The notes under the pieces are model-generated. The model was given only the letters and a program-made list of their open reading frames with translations, was not told where the DNA came from and made no database searches. Below, piece by piece: positions 21,215-30,896 of a DNA stretch of 64,000 bases. Position 1 is the first letter of the stretch; every line of letters begins with the position of its first letter. The stretch lies in assembly GCF_030553075.1 (NCBI RefSeq), contig NZ_CP130701.1, forward strand, positions 1,116,001 through 1,180,000. Direction: 5' to 3'. The position numbers and the translations under genes were made by a program. The DNA comes from Halomonas sp. I5-271120 (GTDB lineage Bacteria > Pseudomonadota > Gammaproteobacteria > Pseudomonadales > Halomonadaceae).

Positions 21215-22351
21215 CTAGGCATCCAGTGCGCGACAGTCGACGCTGCACCAGCCGACCTGGATGTCCTGACCCGGCCGCAGGCTTTCAAAGCCGGCGGCAT
21301 TGGGCGTTTTGAGGATGAATTCGTCGCTGCCGCACACCGACAGGCGGGTGCGCAGGTGATCGCCCAGGTAGATCACTTCCTGAACGCGAGCGCTGAAGAC
21401 GTTATCGAAGCGCTCGGCGTCACCCTCGCGGAGGATCGAGACCCGCTCCGGGCGCAGCGACAGCGTCGTGCGCGACCCGGGGCCCTCGACGGCCACCGGC
21501 TTGGCGGTCACCGTCTCGCCGCTGTCCAGGCGCACCGTGCATGTCTCGCCCTGCTGCGCGGCCACCTCGCCGACTAGGCGGTTGTTCTCGCCGATGAAGT
21601 AGGCCACGAAGGCATTCTCGGGGGCCTCGTAGAGGGTCTCGGGACTCGCCAGCTGCTGCACCACGCCATCGTTGAAGACCGCGATGCGATCCGACATGGT
21701 CAGCGCCTCGGTCTGGTCGTGGGTCACATAGATCATGGTCACGCCCAGGTCGGCGTGGATGCGCTTGATCTCGTACTGCATTTCCTCGCGCAGGTTCTTG
21801 TCCAGCGCGCCCAGCGGCTCGTCCATCAGCACCAGCTCGGGTTCGAAGACCAGCGCCCGCGCCAGCGCCACCCGCTGCTGCTGGCCACCAGAGAGCTGGG
21901 CGGGGCGACGGTCGCCGAAGTCGCCCAGGTGCACCATGTCCAGCGCCCGCTTGACCTTCTGGTTGATCTCATCCTTGGACAGGTCCCGCACCTCGAGGGG
22001 AAAGGCCAGGTTCTCGGCCACGCTCATGTGCGGAAAGAGCGCGTAGTTCTGGAACACCATGCCGATGCCGCGCTTGTGGGGCGGCAGACCGTTGATCGGC
22101 GTGTCCTTGAGCAGGATCTCGCCATGGGTGGGGGTTTCGAAACCGGCCATCATCATCAGGCAGGTGGTCTTGCCCGACCCTGACGGCCCCAGCAGGGTCA
22201 CGAACTCCCCCTGGCGGATATCGAGGTTGAACCCCTTGACGACCAGACTCTCGCCGTCATAGCTCTTCTGGACATCGATAAAGCGGGCAAATAGCGATTC
22301 TTCATCGGCTTCGGCCGGGGCACTGGGCGCTGCTGCGAGGGTCTGGGTCAT
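21215..22351 (-). CDS. ABC transporter ATPase, PotA type
   Basis: A 378-residue ATPase that powers the polyamine-type importer. Walker A GPSGSGKTT, Q-loop MVFQNYALFPHMSV, signature LSGGQQQRVALARAL, Walker B LVLMDEPLGALD, and the C-terminal TOBE-type domain (about 285-378; TLSLRPERVSIL). ATG 22351 with AGGA upstream is chosen; the frame extends to 22432 without similarity. First gene of the operon. Confidence 0.92.
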   Translation of the reverse strand: MTQTLAAAPSAPAEADEESLFARFIDVQKSYDGESLVVKGFNLDIRQGEFVTLLGPSGSGKTTCLMMMAGFETPTHGEILLKDTPINGLPPHKRGIGMVFQNYALFPHMSVAENLAFPLEVRDLSKDEINQKVKRALDMVHLGDFGDRRPAQLSGGQQQRVALARALVFEPELVLMDEPLGALDKNLREEMQYEIKRIHADLGVTMIYVTHDQTEALTMSDRIAVFNDGVVQQLASPETLYEAPENAFVAYFIGENNRLVGEVAAQQGETCTVRLDSGETVTAKPVAVEGPGSRTTLSLRPERVSILREGDAERFDNVFSARVQEVIYLGDHLRTRLSVCGSDEFILKTPNAAGFESLRPGQDIQVGWCSVDCRALDA

Positions 22352-22792
22352 GCCGGGTTCCTGTGCGTCGCCGTTATTGTGATTGTTCGGGCACGGCTGC
22401 GGAATGCGGCCTCCAGCGAGGATGGGCCTCATTCTTTTCCACAGCTCACATCGACACTAGAGCGGATATCTATCGCAAGACAAGCACGGGGTGGGACAAC
22501 CAGCGTTGAATGGCGCTGGTGTCGGCCGGTGTGGTTTCTGATAGCTGCGGCGATTTCCGTGTCGTCAGATCAGCGGGTCGAATACCGCCAGAGACCCCTC
22601 ACCAGCGGCGTGGTTGACCCGATACACCTGGTTGATCTAAGCCTGCCCGGATGAGCTCGGAAGGCCTCGTTGCCCGCAAGAAACTTGGTGGCAACCGGCT
22701 AACTGTGCTGACGACAGCGATGCCTACTGAGGGCCATACTGACGCCATTGATGCGAATCCCGCCGATATCGGACGGGCAAGGAGGCGTGCCC
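22352..22792. other. Intergenic region between ABC operon and DUF4010 gene
   Basis: 441 bases between divergent genes, presumably with both promoters and the ABC operon leader. No convincing gene, RNA or clear operator was seen. An AAGGAGG at 22779-22785 is the ribosome site of the right-hand gene. Confidence 0.4.
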
Positions 22793-24073
22793 ATGGACGA
22801 GGTCACCCGCCAGTTTCTGACCAGCCATCATCTGGCCATCCGGCTCGCCGTGGCGCTGCTGCTGGGTGCACTGATCGGCCTGGAACGAGGCTGGGAAGCC
22901 CGAGGCGAGGCCGCCGGCCAGCGCATCGCCGGCATTCGCACCTTCGCACTAGTGGGCCTGCTCGGGGGCATCGCCGCCCTGCTTGCCGAACGCATCACGG
23001 TCTGGGCCTTTCCAGCGATCTTCCTCGGCGTGGTAGTGACCAGCCTGATTGCCTATCAGGCCCGGCTTCGCGAGGTGCCCGACTACAGCATCACCAGCAT
23101 GGTCGGCATGCTGCTGACCTTCTGCTACGGCTCCCTCGCCGTGGCTGTCGACCCGACCCTTGCCGCCGCAGCGGCCGTGATCACCACGCTGATCCTCGAC
23201 AATAAGCACGAGATCCATGGCCTGCTCAATAAGCTGCAGCGCCATGAGCTGGATGCGGGCTTCAAACTGTTGCTGATCTCGGTGGTGATCCTGCCCTTGC
23301 TGCCCAACCAGAACCTGGGCCCCGGTGGGGCCCTCAACCCCACCGCCATCTGGTGGCTGGTGGTGATGATCGCGGCGATCTCCTTCGTCGGCTATTTCGC
23401 CATGCGCCTGGGCGGCACCCGCCGTGGCATCCTCTTCACCAGCCTGTTCGCCGGGCTGAGTTCCTCCACCGCCCTGACCCTGCATTTCGCCCGCCTGTCG
23501 CGGCGCTCGGAAGGGCTCGGCCCGCTGCTGGCCGCCGGCATCCTGATCGCCTGCGGCACCATGTTCCCGCGCATTCTGCTCTACTGCCTGGTGATCAATC
23601 CGGCCCTGCTGGGCCCGTTGATCGTGCCGGTCGCGGTGATGGCGGCGCTGCTGTGGCTGCCGGCGCTCTGGCTATGGCACAACCACCATGACGGCGCAGC
23701 GCTGGCGGAACCAACGCCCACTCAGAACCCGCTGGAGCTCAAATCGGCGCTTTTGTTCGGCGCGCTACTGACAGCGGTAATGCTGCTCGGAGAGTGGCTG
23801 CGCGAGTGGCTCGGCGATGCCGGGATCTATCTGCTGTCGGCGGTCTCGGGCATTGCCGACGTGGATGCCATCACGCTGTCGCTGACGCGCATGGCCGAAC
23901 ACAGCCTGGCACTGCCCACCGCCGTGCTCGGCATCGTGTTGGCGGCGTCGGTCAACAATCTGGTCAAGGCGGGACTGGCGAGCGTCATCGGCAGCCGGCA
24001 ACTGGGCTGGCGAGTGGCAGGGCCGATGACCGTGTCGCTGATGGCGGGGCTGGCGGTGGCCTGGCTGATCTAG
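22793..24073 (+). CDS. MgtC/SapB-DUF4010 membrane protein
   Basis: A 426-residue protein with an N-terminal MgtC/SapB-like half (LLLGALIGLERGWEARGEAA, GIRTFALVGLLGGIAA, and TTLILDNKHEIH) and a C-terminal DUF4010 half rich in spans (LFAGLSSSTALTLHFARLSR; AAVNNLVKAG-like near the end). About a dozen spans are visible. The role is unknown; the MgtC half suggests a link to Mg2+ or membrane physiology, by analogy only. ATG 22793 has a strong AAGGAGG. Single gene. Confidence 0.87.
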   Translation: MDEVTRQFLTSHHLAIRLAVALLLGALIGLERGWEARGEAAGQRIAGIRTFALVGLLGGIAALLAERITVWAFPAIFLGVVVTSLIAYQARLREVPDYSITSMVGMLLTFCYGSLAVAVDPTLAAAAAVITTLILDNKHEIHGLLNKLQRHELDAGFKLLLISVVILPLLPNQNLGPGGALNPTAIWWLVVMIAAISFVGYFAMRLGGTRRGILFTSLFAGLSSSTALTLHFARLSRRSEGLGPLLAAGILIACGTMFPRILLYCLVINPALLGPLIVPVAVMAALLWLPALWLWHNHHDGAALAEPTPTQNPLELKSALLFGALLTAVMLLGEWLREWLGDAGIYLLSAVSGIADVDAITLSLTRMAEHSLALPTAVLGIVLAASVNNLVKAGLASVIGSRQLGWRVAGPMTVSLMAGLAVAWLI

Positions 24074-24162
24074 GACACCGACCAACCGCCTGGAGCGCTG
24101 CAAGGGAAAGGGAGTCAAGCGGGCGAGCCGCATGAGAGGGACCAGAAGCCCAAGGGCTGGGC

Positions 24163-25023
24163 TCAGCGGTCCTCTTCGTCATCGGCGGCGACACGATCCC
24201 GGCGGTCGCTTTCTTCCTCGATGACGTCATCGATGACCGCCATGAGATCATCGACATCGACCTCGTGGGTGTCGTGGGCGAAGCAGCCGGTCAACTGACT
24301 GTCGGGAGTGAGCTCGCCGGCCTCGAAGCGGGCCCAGATCTCATGGCCGTACTCGGTTTCCAGCAGCGACGGGGCGAAACGGCCGAAATAGGCGCGCATG
24401 CGATCCACATCCCGGCGCAGCATCATCGCCGCACTATTGTTGCCGGCGGCATCCACCGCTTGAGGCAGGTCGATGATCACCGGCCCCGCGGCGTCGAGCA
24501 GGACGTTGAACTCCGACAGGTCGCCGTGCACCAGGCCAGCACACAGCATGCGCACGACCTCGCGGATTACCTGATCATGGTAGTCCAGCGCCTCGGCCTC
24601 GCTCAGCTCGCAGTCGTCCAGGCGCGGCGCAGCGCTGCCTTCGGCGTCGGCGACCAGCTCCATCAGCAGCACGCCATCGATGAAGCCATGCGGCTCAGGT
24701 ACGCGCACCCCGGCCGACGCCAAGCGGTAGAGGGCATCGACCTCGGCATTCAGCCAGGCGGATTCCTGCTCCTGCTGGCCGTAACGGGTCTTCTTCGCCA
24801 TCGCCCGGGCGCGGCGACTGTTTCGCACCTTGCGGCCTTCCTGATATTGCACCGCCTGCTTGAAGCTGCGCTGGCTGGCTTCCTTGAAGACCTTGGCACA
24901 GCGCAGGGTGTCGCCGCAGCGCACCACATAGACATTGGCTTCCTTGCCGCTCATCAGCTGACCTTCCACGGCGTCAATCATGCCGTCGTCGACGAGCGGT
25001 TGCAGTCTCTTGGGTATCTTCAT
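24163..25023 (-). CDS. RIO-family serine protein kinase (RIO1-like)
   Basis: A 286-residue atypical protein kinase. Visible motifs: the ATP-binding loop LMSGKEANVYVVRCGDTLRC, the catalytic loop VHGDLSEFNVLLD, and the metal-binding VIIDLPQAVDAAGN. Bacterial RIO1-like proteins of this type (PA4780-like, by recall) have unclear substrates. The acidic tail (EEESDRRDRVAADDEEDR) is probably disordered. Convergent with the DUF4010 gene. Confidence 0.9.
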   Translation of the reverse strand: MKIPKRLQPLVDDGMIDAVEGQLMSGKEANVYVVRCGDTLRCAKVFKEASQRSFKQAVQYQEGRKVRNSRRARAMAKKTRYGQQEQESAWLNAEVDALYRLASAGVRVPEPHGFIDGVLLMELVADAEGSAAPRLDDCELSEAEALDYHDQVIREVVRMLCAGLVHGDLSEFNVLLDAAGPVIIDLPQAVDAAGNNSAAMMLRRDVDRMRAYFGRFAPSLLETEYGHEIWARFEAGELTPDSQLTGCFAHDTHEVDVDDLMAVIDDVIEEESDRRDRVAADDEEDR

Positions 25024-25192
25024 AACGCCTTCACGGGCCCTGCCTTGCCGGTTGCGCGCCCATCAGTCAGGCGCTGTATGCATCATCGCATGTTCACAGG
25101 GGGAGAGGGTAAACCACTGCAGGCAAAATTCGGCCTGCGTCATCGCTATCGCTGCCCTCTCAGCGACTCACCGCCGTTTTCAGGCCAGCATG

Positions 25193-25227
25193 AAAACGCC
25201 CGCCCACGGCGAAGCCGGGGCGGGCGC
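25193..25227 (-). terminator. Intrinsic terminator of the alcohol dehydrogenase gene
   Basis: A GC stem (GCCCGCCCCGGC with GCCGTGGGCGGGC) ends in GTTTTC on the minus strand, about 20 bases past the stop codon at 25247. Confidence 0.75.
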
Positions 25228-25246
25228 AGGGTTAACATCAGGCGGA

Positions 25247-26314
25247 TCAGGCCGCTTGATCATCCTTGAGGCTGGCCATGTCGATGACGAAGCGATACTT
25301 CACGCCGCCCTTCTGCATGCGCTCGAAGGCCTCATTGATGTTCTTGATATCGAGCATCTCGATATCGCAGGTGATGTCATGCTCGGCACAGAAATCCAGC
25401 ACTTCCTGGGTTTCCGCCAGGCCGCCGATCAGCGAGCCGGCCAGCACGCGGCGCTTCATCACCAAGTTGCCGCCCACCAGCGCCGGATCCACTTCCTGGA
25501 TCAGGCCGACCAGGATGTGAGTCCCGTCGTACTTGAGCGTCGCGAGGTAGGGGTTGAGGTCGTGGGGAACCGGCACGGTGTCGAGCAGGAAGTCGAAGTG
25601 CTCGGCCGCGGCCGCCATCTGCTCATCGTCGGTGGAGACGATGACATGATCGGCGCCCTGCTTCTTGGCCTCAGCGACCTTGGATTCCGAGCGGGTGAAC
25701 AGCGTGACTTCACAACCCAGCGCCTTGGCAAACTTGACGCCCATGTGACCCAGGCCGCCCATGCCGATGATGCCGACCCGGTCGCCGGCCTTGACGCCAT
25801 AGTGGCGCAACGGGGAATAGGTGGTGATGCCGGCACACAGGATCGGTGCCGCCACGGCCGGATCGAGCTTGTCGGGAATCGAGACCACAAAGTGCTCACT
25901 GACGACCACTGAATCGGAATAGCCGCCCTGGGTCATGGTGCCGTCGTGGCGATCCGGGCTGCCATAGGTCATGGTCATGCCTTCCAGGCAGTACTGCTCC
26001 AGGTCGTCCTTGCAGGCACTGCAGTGGCGGCAGGAATCCACCATGCAACCTACACCGACCACATCGCCGACCTTATATTTAGTGACATCGCTACCCACTG
26101 CGGTGACGCGGCCGACGATCTCGTGGCCCGGCACCAGCGGATACTGGCTCATGCCCCAATCGTTGCGGGCGAAGTGCAGGTCAGAGTGGCAGACACCGCA
26201 GTAGTCGATCTCGATGGACACGTCGTCCGGGCGCGGTGTGCGACGCTCGAAGCTGAACGGGGCGAGGTCCGACTCGGCCGAATGGGCGGCATAAGCGTTG
26301 GCTTGATGGCTCAT
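25247..26314 (-). CDS. Zinc-dependent NAD(P) alcohol/aldehyde reductase (YahK-like)
   Basis: A 355-residue medium-chain dehydrogenase of the YahK/cinnamyl alcohol dehydrogenase branch, likely reducing aldehydes with NADPH. Catalytic zinc ligands: Cys in IDYCGVCHSDLHF, and VPGHEIVGRV. Structural zinc: CRHCSACKDDLEQYC. Cofactor loop: GIIGMGGLGHMGVKFAKALG. It is divergent from an AraC-type regulator, which probably controls it, as YqhC controls yqhD in E. coli (analogy). Confidence 0.92.
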   Translation of the reverse strand: MSHQANAYAAHSAESDLAPFSFERRTPRPDDVSIEIDYCGVCHSDLHFARNDWGMSQYPLVPGHEIVGRVTAVGSDVTKYKVGDVVGVGCMVDSCRHCSACKDDLEQYCLEGMTMTYGSPDRHDGTMTQGGYSDSVVVSEHFVVSIPDKLDPAVAAPILCAGITTYSPLRHYGVKAGDRVGIIGMGGLGHMGVKFAKALGCEVTLFTRSESKVAEAKKQGADHVIVSTDDEQMAAAAEHFDFLLDTVPVPHDLNPYLATLKYDGTHILVGLIQEVDPALVGGNLVMKRRVLAGSLIGGLAETQEVLDFCAEHDITCDIEMLDIKNINEAFERMQKGGVKYRFVIDMASLKDDQAA

Positions 26315-26619
26315 GAGTTGCGTGTCCTCCTGAGAGAGTTGGGCTCATGCAAATGATGAGAGAGCACCATTGTGGTCCTGCGACCGCATCACTGCGACAA
26401 ACGATCCTGCGTCATTTTTGCCTATTCCTCCAAATCATGACGCCCAGCAGCGGGTTTTCTCGCCAAAAACGGCATTATTCAGTCATCATAGGGGCATACG
26501 GCCTAGCTGTGACGCACCGGCTCTCACCGACTCTCTTCTACCTACTCTCTCACCGACTTTCCGTGGCCCAGCAACTTAGGCTGACCGCCTTGATTGACCA
26601 CTACCGACAGGAATCGCCC
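26315..26619. other. Divergent promoter region between adh and araC-type gene
   Basis: 305 bases presumably holding both promoters. Two copies of CTCTCACCGACTYT (about 26520-26533 and 26552-26565) lie upstream of the regulator gene as a spaced direct repeat, a layout seen at AraC-family binding sites. Binding is not shown. Confidence 0.4.
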
Positions 26620-27540
26620 ATGTCGCTCTCTTCCCGCCTGATGACGCTGATCAAGCCGCTGATCGATCGCGACGGATTCACGCAAAGCGCGGTACCTGCG
26701 GTCTCGTTGATGGCCTGCCACCACCAGGTGCCGCGCACCCCACTGATGTACGAGCCGAGCCTAGTGATCGTGATCCAGGGCCGCAAGATCGGCTATCTCG
26801 GTGATCGCGAGATCCACTACGATCCGGGCCAGTATCTGGTGCAGACCCTGCCGCTGCCCTTCGAGTGCGAGACCTTCGCCACGCCAGACTCCCCGCTGCT
26901 CGGCCTTTCCGTGCGGATCGACCCAGCGATGCTCAGCGAACTGGTGCTCGAGACAGGGCTTGAAACAGGGCCCGACACCGGAGGCGACGCGACATCGCAC
27001 TCAAACGAACCGCTGCCGATGGCGTCGGTGGCGATGACCGCCAGCATGCAGGAAGCGGTCGTGCGGCTGCTGCGCGCCCTGAACGACCCGCTGGATGCAC
27101 GCGTGATGGGCGAGGCCCGGGTGAGAGAAGTGATCTTCGAGGCCTTGAAGGGCGAACAGGGCGCGGCGCTGCGTGCTCTGGTGAATCATCAGGGCCACTA
27201 TTCTCAGATCATCCAGGCACTGGCCCAGATGCATGCCGACGTCACCCATAACGCCTCGGTCGAGGTGCTGGCTCGGGATGCCCACATGAGCGTCTCGTCG
27301 TTCCATCAGCACTTCAAGCAGGTGACCCGCGCCACGCCGCTGCAATACCTGAAGCGACTGCGCCTGATCAAGGCGCGCCAGCTGCTGAGCCATGACGACC
27401 TGAACGTCAACCAGACCGCCGATGCGGTGGGCTATCGCAGCGTTGCCCAGTTCAGCCGCGACTACAAGCGCACCTTCGGCGCCAGCCCCCTGCAGGATCG
27501 TCGCCAGAACCGCAGCCTGTCCGATGCCGACGCCAGCTGA
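26620..27540 (+). CDS. AraC-family regulator with AraC_N domain
   Basis: A 306-residue regulator. Residues ~20-160 match the AraC_N type (LMYEPSLVIVIQGRKIGYLG, YDPGQYLVQTLPLPFECE). Residues ~205-300 hold two helix-turn-helix units (VEVLARDAHMSVSSFHQHFK and NQTADAVGYRSVAQFSRDYK). ATG 26620 follows AGGA; the longer frame from 26347 is unlikely. Divergence from the aldehyde reductase gene suggests that it senses an aldehyde or its stress. A repeat-encoded insert (LETGLETGPDTGG) lies near residue 110. Confidence 0.9.
   Translation: MSLSSRLMTLIKPLIDRDGFTQSAVPAVSLMACHHQVPRTPLMYEPSLVIVIQGRKIGYLGDREIHYDPGQYLVQTLPLPFECETFATPDSPLLGLSVRIDPAMLSELVLETGLETGPDTGGDATSHSNEPLPMASVAMTASMQEAVVRLLRALNDPLDARVMGEARVREVIFEALKGEQGAALRALVNHQGHYSQIIQALAQMHADVTHNASVEVLARDAHMSVSSFHQHFKQVTRATPLQYLKRLRLIKARQLLSHDDLNVNQTADAVGYRSVAQFSRDYKRTFGASPLQDRRQNRSLSDADAS
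26947..26985. repeat. 12-bp repeats inside the AraC-type gene
   Basis: Three degenerate 12-bp units (CTCGAGACAGGG, CTTGAAACAGGG, CCCGACACCGGA) encode LETG, LETG, PDTG. The unit keeps the frame. It lies in the linker of the AraC_N domain. Confidence 0.6.
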
Positions 27541-27563
27541 TCGCTCACGGCGGCAGGCGCCTG

Positions 27564-27623
27564 CCCTATCCACCAACCCTATCCACCAACCCTATCCACC
27601 GGCCCTATCCACCGGCCCTATCC
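27564..27623. repeat. 13-bp tandem repeat array
   Basis: Four and a half units: CCCTATCCACCAA twice, CCCTATCCACCGG twice, then CCCTATCC. It begins 23 bases past the AraC-type stop codon. The unit is not a multiple of three and the array is non-coding. Confidence 0.88.
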
Positions 27624-27738
27624 TGGCCTGACCTGAGGTGACCGGACCTGAGTTGATCCCAGTCAGGGTGACCGCTGAGCGCATCGACTAGGCTAAGGCC
27701 TGGTGACTATTTCTGCCGTCCCAGGCTAATGCCAACAA

Positions 27739-30549
27739 GTGAGCGCCGACGTGTCGATTCGCAATCTGGATGCCCTGTTCACCCCCTCTTCCATCGCCCT
27801 GATCGGCGCCAGCAACCGCCCGGACTCGGTAGGTGCGGTGCTGGCCAAGAATCTCTACGAGGGCGGCTTCGCCGGGCCGGTGATGACCGTCAACCCGCAT
27901 GAGACCGCGATCCGCTCGACACTCAACTACCGCTCGGTGGCCGAGCTGCCGATCGCCCCGGACCTCGCCGTGATCTGCACCCCGCCGAACACGGTGGTGG
28001 AGCTGGTCAGTGAGCTTGGCGAGCGAGGCTGTCGCGCCGCGGTGGTGATCACGGCAGGCTTCGGTGAAGGTAACCATGCAGAGGGGCAGGCGCTCAAACA
28101 GGCGGTGCTGGATGCCGCTCGGCCTCACCAGATGCGCATCATCGGCCCCAACTGCCTGGGGATCATGGCGCCCCATGCCGGCATCAATGCGAGCTTCGCC
28201 CATGTCGCACCGACCCCCGGAAATCTGGCCTTCGTCACCCAGTCCGGCGCGGTGGCCACCTCGGTACTCGACTGGGCCGTGAACCGCGGCATCGGTTTTT
28301 CGCACATGTCGTCGCTCGGCGCGATGAGTGATGTCGACTTCGGCGACATGCTTTATTACCTGGCACTCGACCCGCACACCCATGCGATCCTGCTCTATGT
28401 CGAGGCGGTTAGCGAAGCCCGCAAGTTCCTCTCGGCGGCGCGCATGGCCTCGCGCAACAAGCCGGTCGTGGTGGTCAAGGCCGGTCGCAGTGACGACGGC
28501 GCCCGGGCGGCGTTATCGCATACCGGCGCAATGGCCGGCGCCGATGCGGTCTATGACGCGGCCTTCCGCCGCGCCGGCATGTTGAGGGTCAAGACACTCG
28601 ACGAGCTGTTCCAGGCGGTAGGCACCCTGGCCTCCGGCGTGCGGGTCAAGGGCGACCGGCTCGCGGTACTGACCAACGGCGGCGGCATCGGCGTGCTGGC
28701 GGTGGACGAGCTTGCCGAGGGTAACGGCCGACTGGCCGAGCTGTCCCCTGAGACCCTCGCCCACCTGGACACTCGCCTGCCGGCCACCTGGTCCCACGGC
28801 AACCCGGTGGATATCCTCGGCGATGCCACCGGCGAGCGCTATGTGGTGGCGCTTGAGGCGCTGATCGAGGCCGATGACGCCGACGCCATCCTGATCATCA
28901 ACTGCCCGACGGCCGTGGCCGACAGCTTTGGGGCCGCCCAGACGGTGATCAACACCTTGCATACCCGCCACCTGCCGGTGCTCAGCTGCTGGTTGGGCGA
29001 AGCCGCTGGCGCCGAGGCGCGCCGGCTCTTCGCCGACCGCCGCCTGCCCTTCTACGACACGCCCGAGCAGGCGGTACAGGCCTTTGGCCACCTGTGGCAG
29101 TACCACCGCAACCACGAACTGCTGATGGAAACGCCCCCGGCGGTCACGGACCTACCCGAGGACGCGCCGTCCAAGGCCAATGCAATCATCGACGCGGTGC
29201 TGGGCGAGGGACGCGACGTGCTCACCGAACCCGAGGCCAGCGCCCTGCTGGCCGCGTTCGGGGTGCCGGTGGTGCCTGCTCGCCAAGCCCGGGACGGCGA
29301 GGAGGCTGCCCGCTTGGCCGCCGAGCTGGGCTTCCCCGCGGTGGTGAAAATTCTGTCGAAGGACATCAGCCACAAGTCCGATGTGGGCGGCGTAAAAATC
29401 GACCTGACCTCCAGTGAGGCCGTGAGTAGGGCCACCGAGGACATGCTGGCCCGGGTACGTCAATCGAGCCCCGAGGCACGCATCGAAGGGGTCAACGTGC
29501 AGCCGATGATCAGCCGTCCCGGCGCCTTCGAGCTGATTCTGGGCGTCGCCGAGGACCCGATCTTCGGCCCGGTGATTCTGTTTGGCCAGGGAGGCACAGG
29601 AGTGGAAGTGATCGGCGACCGAGTGATCGGCCTGCCGCCGCTGAATCCCTTGCTGGCACGGGAGATGATCGAGCGCACCCGCGTATCGCGGCTGCTCAAG
29701 GGCTATCGCGACCGCCCCGCCGTGGATATCGAGGCCATCGTGCTGGCATTGGTCAAGCTCTCGCAGCTCGTCGCCTGCCTGCCGCGGGTGGTATCGCTGG
29801 ATATCAACCCGCTGCTGGCCGATGCCGGCGGCGTGATCGCTCTGGATGCCCGGGTCGTGGTGCGCGATGCCAGCAAACCGAGAGCGCCAATGACCATCCG
29901 CCCCTATCCGCGGGAGCTCGCCCACGACATCGTCACCCAGTCCGGCCAGCACTACCGCCTGCGGCCGATCCGCCCCGAGGACGAAGACGCCCTGGTGGAG
30001 ATGCTCAGACGCTCAGATCGCGGCGACATCCGGCTACGCTTCTTCGCCGCGATCAAGCGCTTCGATCATGCCTTCGCCGCCCGCCTGACCCAGCTCGACT
30101 ACGAGCGCGAAATGGCCTTTGTCGCCCAGCCCCAGGACGCCGACAGCATTCTCGGCGCCGTTCATCTGATCGCCGAGCCCAATCAGGAGCGCGCCGAATT
30201 CGCGGTAATGGTGAGAAGCGACATGAAGCAGTCGGGGCTGGGCTACTGCCTGATGCAGGCGATGCTCGACCACGCCCAACGCATGGGGATTACCTGGGTA
30301 GAAGGCGAGGTGATGCTGGAAAACGATGCCATGCGCCGTATGGCCAGAGAGCTCGGCTTCAAGGAGCAGGAGTTGGAGCGCGGCGCCGACTCGGTGGCCA
30401 TCTCGCTCAAGCTCGACCATGCCGCAGACGACGACACGGACGGTTCCAAGAACGATTCCAAGAACGATTCCAGGAACGATTCCAAGAACAATGGCTCGGG
30501 CTCGGCACCTGACACCGCCACCCCTGCCGAGTCAGCCAACCCCGACTAA
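27739..30549 (+). CDS. Acyl-CoA ligase (ADP-forming)-GNAT fusion, Pat/YfiQ type
   Basis: A 936-residue fusion. Residues ~1-460 form CoA-binding and succinyl-CoA-ligase-like parts (IALIGASNRPDSVGAVLAKN, IGPNCLGIMAPHAGINASF, NGGGIGVLAVDELAEG). Residues ~480-710 form an ATP-grasp part (FPAVVKILSKDISHKSDVGG, VILFGQGGTGVEVIGDRVIG). Residues ~735-895 form a GNAT acetyltransferase (RLRPIRPEDEDALVEMLRRS). E. coli YfiQ/Pat acetylates protein lysines with acetyl-CoA, and the same role is likely here. The start is GTG 27739, with GTG 27751 as an alternative. The last 40 residues are repeat-encoded (NDSK units). Confidence 0.9.
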   Translation: MSADVSIRNLDALFTPSSIALIGASNRPDSVGAVLAKNLYEGGFAGPVMTVNPHETAIRSTLNYRSVAELPIAPDLAVICTPPNTVVELVSELGERGCRAAVVITAGFGEGNHAEGQALKQAVLDAARPHQMRIIGPNCLGIMAPHAGINASFAHVAPTPGNLAFVTQSGAVATSVLDWAVNRGIGFSHMSSLGAMSDVDFGDMLYYLALDPHTHAILLYVEAVSEARKFLSAARMASRNKPVVVVKAGRSDDGARAALSHTGAMAGADAVYDAAFRRAGMLRVKTLDELFQAVGTLASGVRVKGDRLAVLTNGGGIGVLAVDELAEGNGRLAELSPETLAHLDTRLPATWSHGNPVDILGDATGERYVVALEALIEADDADAILIINCPTAVADSFGAAQTVINTLHTRHLPVLSCWLGEAAGAEARRLFADRRLPFYDTPEQAVQAFGHLWQYHRNHELLMETPPAVTDLPEDAPSKANAIIDAVLGEGRDVLTEPEASALLAAFGVPVVPARQARDGEEAARLAAELGFPAVVKILSKDISHKSDVGGVKIDLTSSEAVSRATEDMLARVRQSSPEARIEGVNVQPMISRPGAFELILGVAEDPIFGPVILFGQGGTGVEVIGDRVIGLPPLNPLLAREMIERTRVSRLLKGYRDRPAVDIEAIVLALVKLSQLVACLPRVVSLDINPLLADAGGVIALDARVVVRDASKPRAPMTIRPYPRELAHDIVTQSGQHYRLRPIRPEDEDALVEMLRRSDRGDIRLRFFAAIKRFDHAFAARLTQLDYEREMAFVAQPQDADSILGAVHLIAEPNQERAEFAVMVRSDMKQSGLGYCLMQAMLDHAQRMGITWVEGEVMLENDAMRRMARELGFKEQELERGADSVAISLKLDHAADDDTDGSKNDSKNDSRNDSKNNGSGSAPDTATPAESANPD
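30445..30492. repeat. 12-bp tandem repeat in the tail of the Pat-like gene
   Basis: Four units (TCCAAGAACGAT, same, TCCAGGAACGAT, TCCAAGAACAAT) encode a SKND/SRND repeat just before the stop codon. In frame, and beyond the GNAT domain, so it is probably an unstructured tail. Confidence 0.85.
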
Positions 30550-30561
30550 GCGCGACGGTGG

Positions 30562-30837
30562 CTACCCATCGCCGTGGATGTCGGGAATACGCTGCAAATG
30601 CAGATGGCGCGCCAGGCGGATCGCCGGGCGCACCAGGAACTGGAAGCTGCCTATGATGAACATCCAGATCGCTAGATGCTCCTGAGCGGGATACAGGAAC
30701 AGAATGCTGCCCGCCAGAAACCATAGCGCAATAAGCACATCGTTGAAGATGCTCAGCGCCTCGTAGCGCTGGCGGATGACCAGCTCCTCATGGCCCACAT
30801 GCAGGGTAAGCGAGTTTTCGGATTGTTGCTGGGCCAT
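30562..30837 (-). CDS. YrhK-family small membrane protein
   Basis: A 91-residue protein with the YrhK-type pattern: VIRQRYEALSIFNDVLIALWF, then FLAGSILFLYP, then IWMFIIGSFQFLVRPAIRLA. Two membrane spans are predicted. The function is unknown in the family. It lies between the convergent Pat-like gene and dbpA, 59 bases from the dbpA stop. Confidence 0.75.
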   Translation of the reverse strand: MAQQQSENSLTLHVGHEELVIRQRYEALSIFNDVLIALWFLAGSILFLYPAQEHLAIWMFIIGSFQFLVRPAIRLARHLHLQRIPDIHGDG

Positions 30838-30896
30838 GCGCGCCTCCTTTTAGCCATGCGTATGAACGTGCTGACAAACGAGTGTGATTGCCTTGC

